DNA of 64,000 bases from Crocinitomicaceae bacterium (lineage in GTDB: Bacteria; Bacteroidota; Bacteroidia; Flavobacteriales_D; Crocinitomicaceae). The notes under the pieces are model-generated. The model saw nothing but the letters and a program-made list of their open reading frames with translations. It did no database searches and was not told the DNA's origin. The stretch spans positions 124,001 through 188,000 of the forward strand of contig JAURMI010000006.1 in assembly GCA_030830785.1 (NCBI GenBank), in the 5' to 3' direction. Below, in pieces: positions 62,420 to 64,000 of this stretch (position 1 is its first letter; each line of letters begins with the position of its first letter). A program made the position numbers and the translations under genes.

Positions 62420-63385
62420 ATGAAACGCTTTTTTGCTATTTCTTTATTAGTTTTCGGGTCTTTCGCCTGCGAGAATAATAAAGTAATAGAACCTTTTTTT
62501 AGCGATACAGAATCCTTTCAAGCAACTTCAAAAAGCGAATTCTGGCAGGCGCCTGATGTCTGGTCTGCAAATGGTACAAAATCTAAACAAGATTTAATTC
62601 AATATGGCAGAGACTTAATTGTTTATACTGCTTACTATCTTGGACCAAGAGGTAGAATTGCCCAGCAGTCCAATGGCCTAAATTGTCAGAATTGTCATTT
62701 GGATGCCGGAACTAAAGTATTTGGGAACAATTATGGTTCAGTTGCTTCCACATATCCAAAAATTAGGGCCCGAAGTGGTCAGTTAGAAGGTATAGAAAAA
62801 CGCATCAATGATTGTTTTGAAAGGAGTTTGAATGGTAATCCTTTAAAGGAAGACAGTAAGGAAATGCGTGCAATGGTGGCCTACATGAAATTTTTAGGAC
62901 AAAATGTTACAAAAGGAGAAAAAGCAAAAGGTTCGGGTTTTAAGGATCTTCCTTTTTTAAATCGTGCGGCAAACCCAGAGAAAGGAAAAGCAGTATATGA
63001 ACTTCGTTGTGCCAGTTGTCATCAGTCTGACGGACACGGTATTGTTGATGGGATTGGTCAGTCTTATGTTTATCCTCCACTATGGGGTCCAAATAGTTTT
63101 AATGATGCCGCAGGTCTTAGTAGGATTTCTAATATGGCCAAATACGTAAAATACAATATGCCTTTTGGCGTGAATTACGATGCACCTGAATTGAGCGATG
63201 AGGACGCCTGGGATGTAGCCGCTTATGTGGTTAGCCAAACAAGGCCCCATAAAGCCGTACCTCAAGATTGGCCAGATATTAGTAAAAAACCTATCGATCA
63301 TCCTAAAGGTCCGTATGCAGATAATTTTTCTGAATTCCAACATAAATATGGCCCTTTTACTGCGATGAAAAAATCAAAAAAGTAA
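62420..63385 (+). CDS. Diheme c-type cytochrome, thiosulfate dehydrogenase (TsdA)-like lipoprotein
   Basis: Lipobox FGSFACEN; LNCQNCHLDAG and LRCASCHQSDGHG heme motifs; GPRGRIAQQSNGLNCQNCHLDAGTKVFGNNYGSVASTYPKIRARSG. Confidence 0.88.
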   Translation: MKRFFAISLLVFGSFACENNKVIEPFFSDTESFQATSKSEFWQAPDVWSANGTKSKQDLIQYGRDLIVYTAYYLGPRGRIAQQSNGLNCQNCHLDAGTKVFGNNYGSVASTYPKIRARSGQLEGIEKRINDCFERSLNGNPLKEDSKEMRAMVAYMKFLGQNVTKGEKAKGSGFKDLPFLNRAANPEKGKAVYELRCASCHQSDGHGIVDGIGQSYVYPPLWGPNSFNDAAGLSRISNMAKYVKYNMPFGVNYDAPELSDEDAWDVAAYVVSQTRPHKAVPQDWPDISKKPIDHPKGPYADNFSEFQHKYGPFTAMKKSKK

Positions 63386-63392
63386 GGAGACG

Positions 63393-64000
63393 ATGATAAA
63401 CAACCCTAAGGCCATAGTCTATTTTTTTCTTTTTTCTTTTTTAATCCTTACTAAATTGGTAAGCGCCCAACATCTAGAACTCGACGAACAGCCAATCATG
63501 TGGAAAGGAAAGCCAGTTGAAGTTTTAGATTCTAATTCTTTGCTCTATGCTTTTAAAACAGGATCAACAGCAGGGCATTTTCGTTATTTTTTTAGCCAAA
63601 CTACCAATCAAGGATCTTTGAGTGATTATTTTGCCAATGCAATTGGTGGGGGCTTGCGTTTTGAAACCAATTCATTTCATCATTTTCAGTTTGCCGTTAG
63701 TGGCTTTTATTTTTTCAATATTGGTTCGTCAATAATGCATGAGCCTGACCCTTTAACGGGTGGGCTCAGTAGGTATGAAATGGGTTTATTTGACATTGAG
63801 AACCCCGATAATCATCGCGATATGGATAGATTAGAGGAACTCTATTTAAAATACAATACAAAGAATGGACATCTCATCGTTGGTAGACAGCTCATCAATA
63901 CTCCATTGATCAATATACAAGATGGAAGAATGCGTGGTACAGGAGTAGAGGGCTTATGGTTAGATCAATCTATTAGAAAAAAAATCAAGATTCAAGGAGG
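63393..64000 (+). CDS. Outer-membrane porin-like protein (OprD-like), truncated by window end
   Basis: Open frame from ATG 63393 to window end; signal peptide; LEELYLKYNTKNGHLIVGRQLINTPLINIQDGRMRGTGVEGLWLDQ. Confidence 0.75.
   Translation, partial: MINNPKAIVYFFLFSFLILTKLVSAQHLELDEQPIMWKGKPVEVLDSNSLLYAFKTGSTAGHFRYFFSQTTNQGSLSDYFANAIGGGLRFETNSFHHFQFAVSGFYFFNIGSSIMHEPDPLTGGLSRYEMGLFDIENPDNHRDMDRLEELYLKYNTKNGHLIVGRQLINTPLINIQDGRMRGTGVEGLWLDQSIRKKIKIQG

Noticed and set aside
1-64000. CRISPR array, prophage, transposon or defence island
   Set aside because: No regularly spaced repeats, transposase/integrase, phage structural or nuclease-defence modules were seen.

Overview
The window is an AT-rich chromosomal segment from a Bacteroidota member, probably Flavobacteriales-like. 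The main clues are T9SS sorting domains and PorQ/PorE-like proteins, TAnnTTTG-type promoters, and a parA-parB-DUF5683-dapB-lepB-wbqC gene block. It is densely coding: about 55 protein genes, one tRNA-Lys and three clear hairpin/T-tract terminators. I saw no CRISPR array, transposase, prophage or rRNA. Most of it is housekeeping: SurA-like PPIases, MoxR, ndk, prfC, aroK, dapB, lepB, parAB, rplS, proS, E1/E2 2-oxoacid dehydrogenase subunits, polysaccharide enzymes and T9SS components. The most system-like region is 59.3-64.0 kb, an apparent inorganic sulfur / thiosulfate-persulfide locus: exported rhodanese, MBL-fold persulfide dioxygenase-like protein with two rhodanese domains, split YeeE/YedE transporter, diheme TsdA-like cytochrome and an outer-membrane porin. 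Two near-identical dyads (GTAACrCGAGTTAC) lie upstream of its first two genes. A perfect 21-nt palindrome sits between one dyad and a consensus -7 box. Other points of interest are a possible metal-uptake trio at 2.5-5.3 kb, several promoters placed 3-4 nt from a start codon (candidate leaderless mRNAs), a ComA/HSA32-like enzyme, a glycosyltransferase fused to an apparently degenerate sugar-transferase domain, and a degenerate FHA-like membrane protein divergent from parA. All family calls are by eye from translated sequence; no database search was run.
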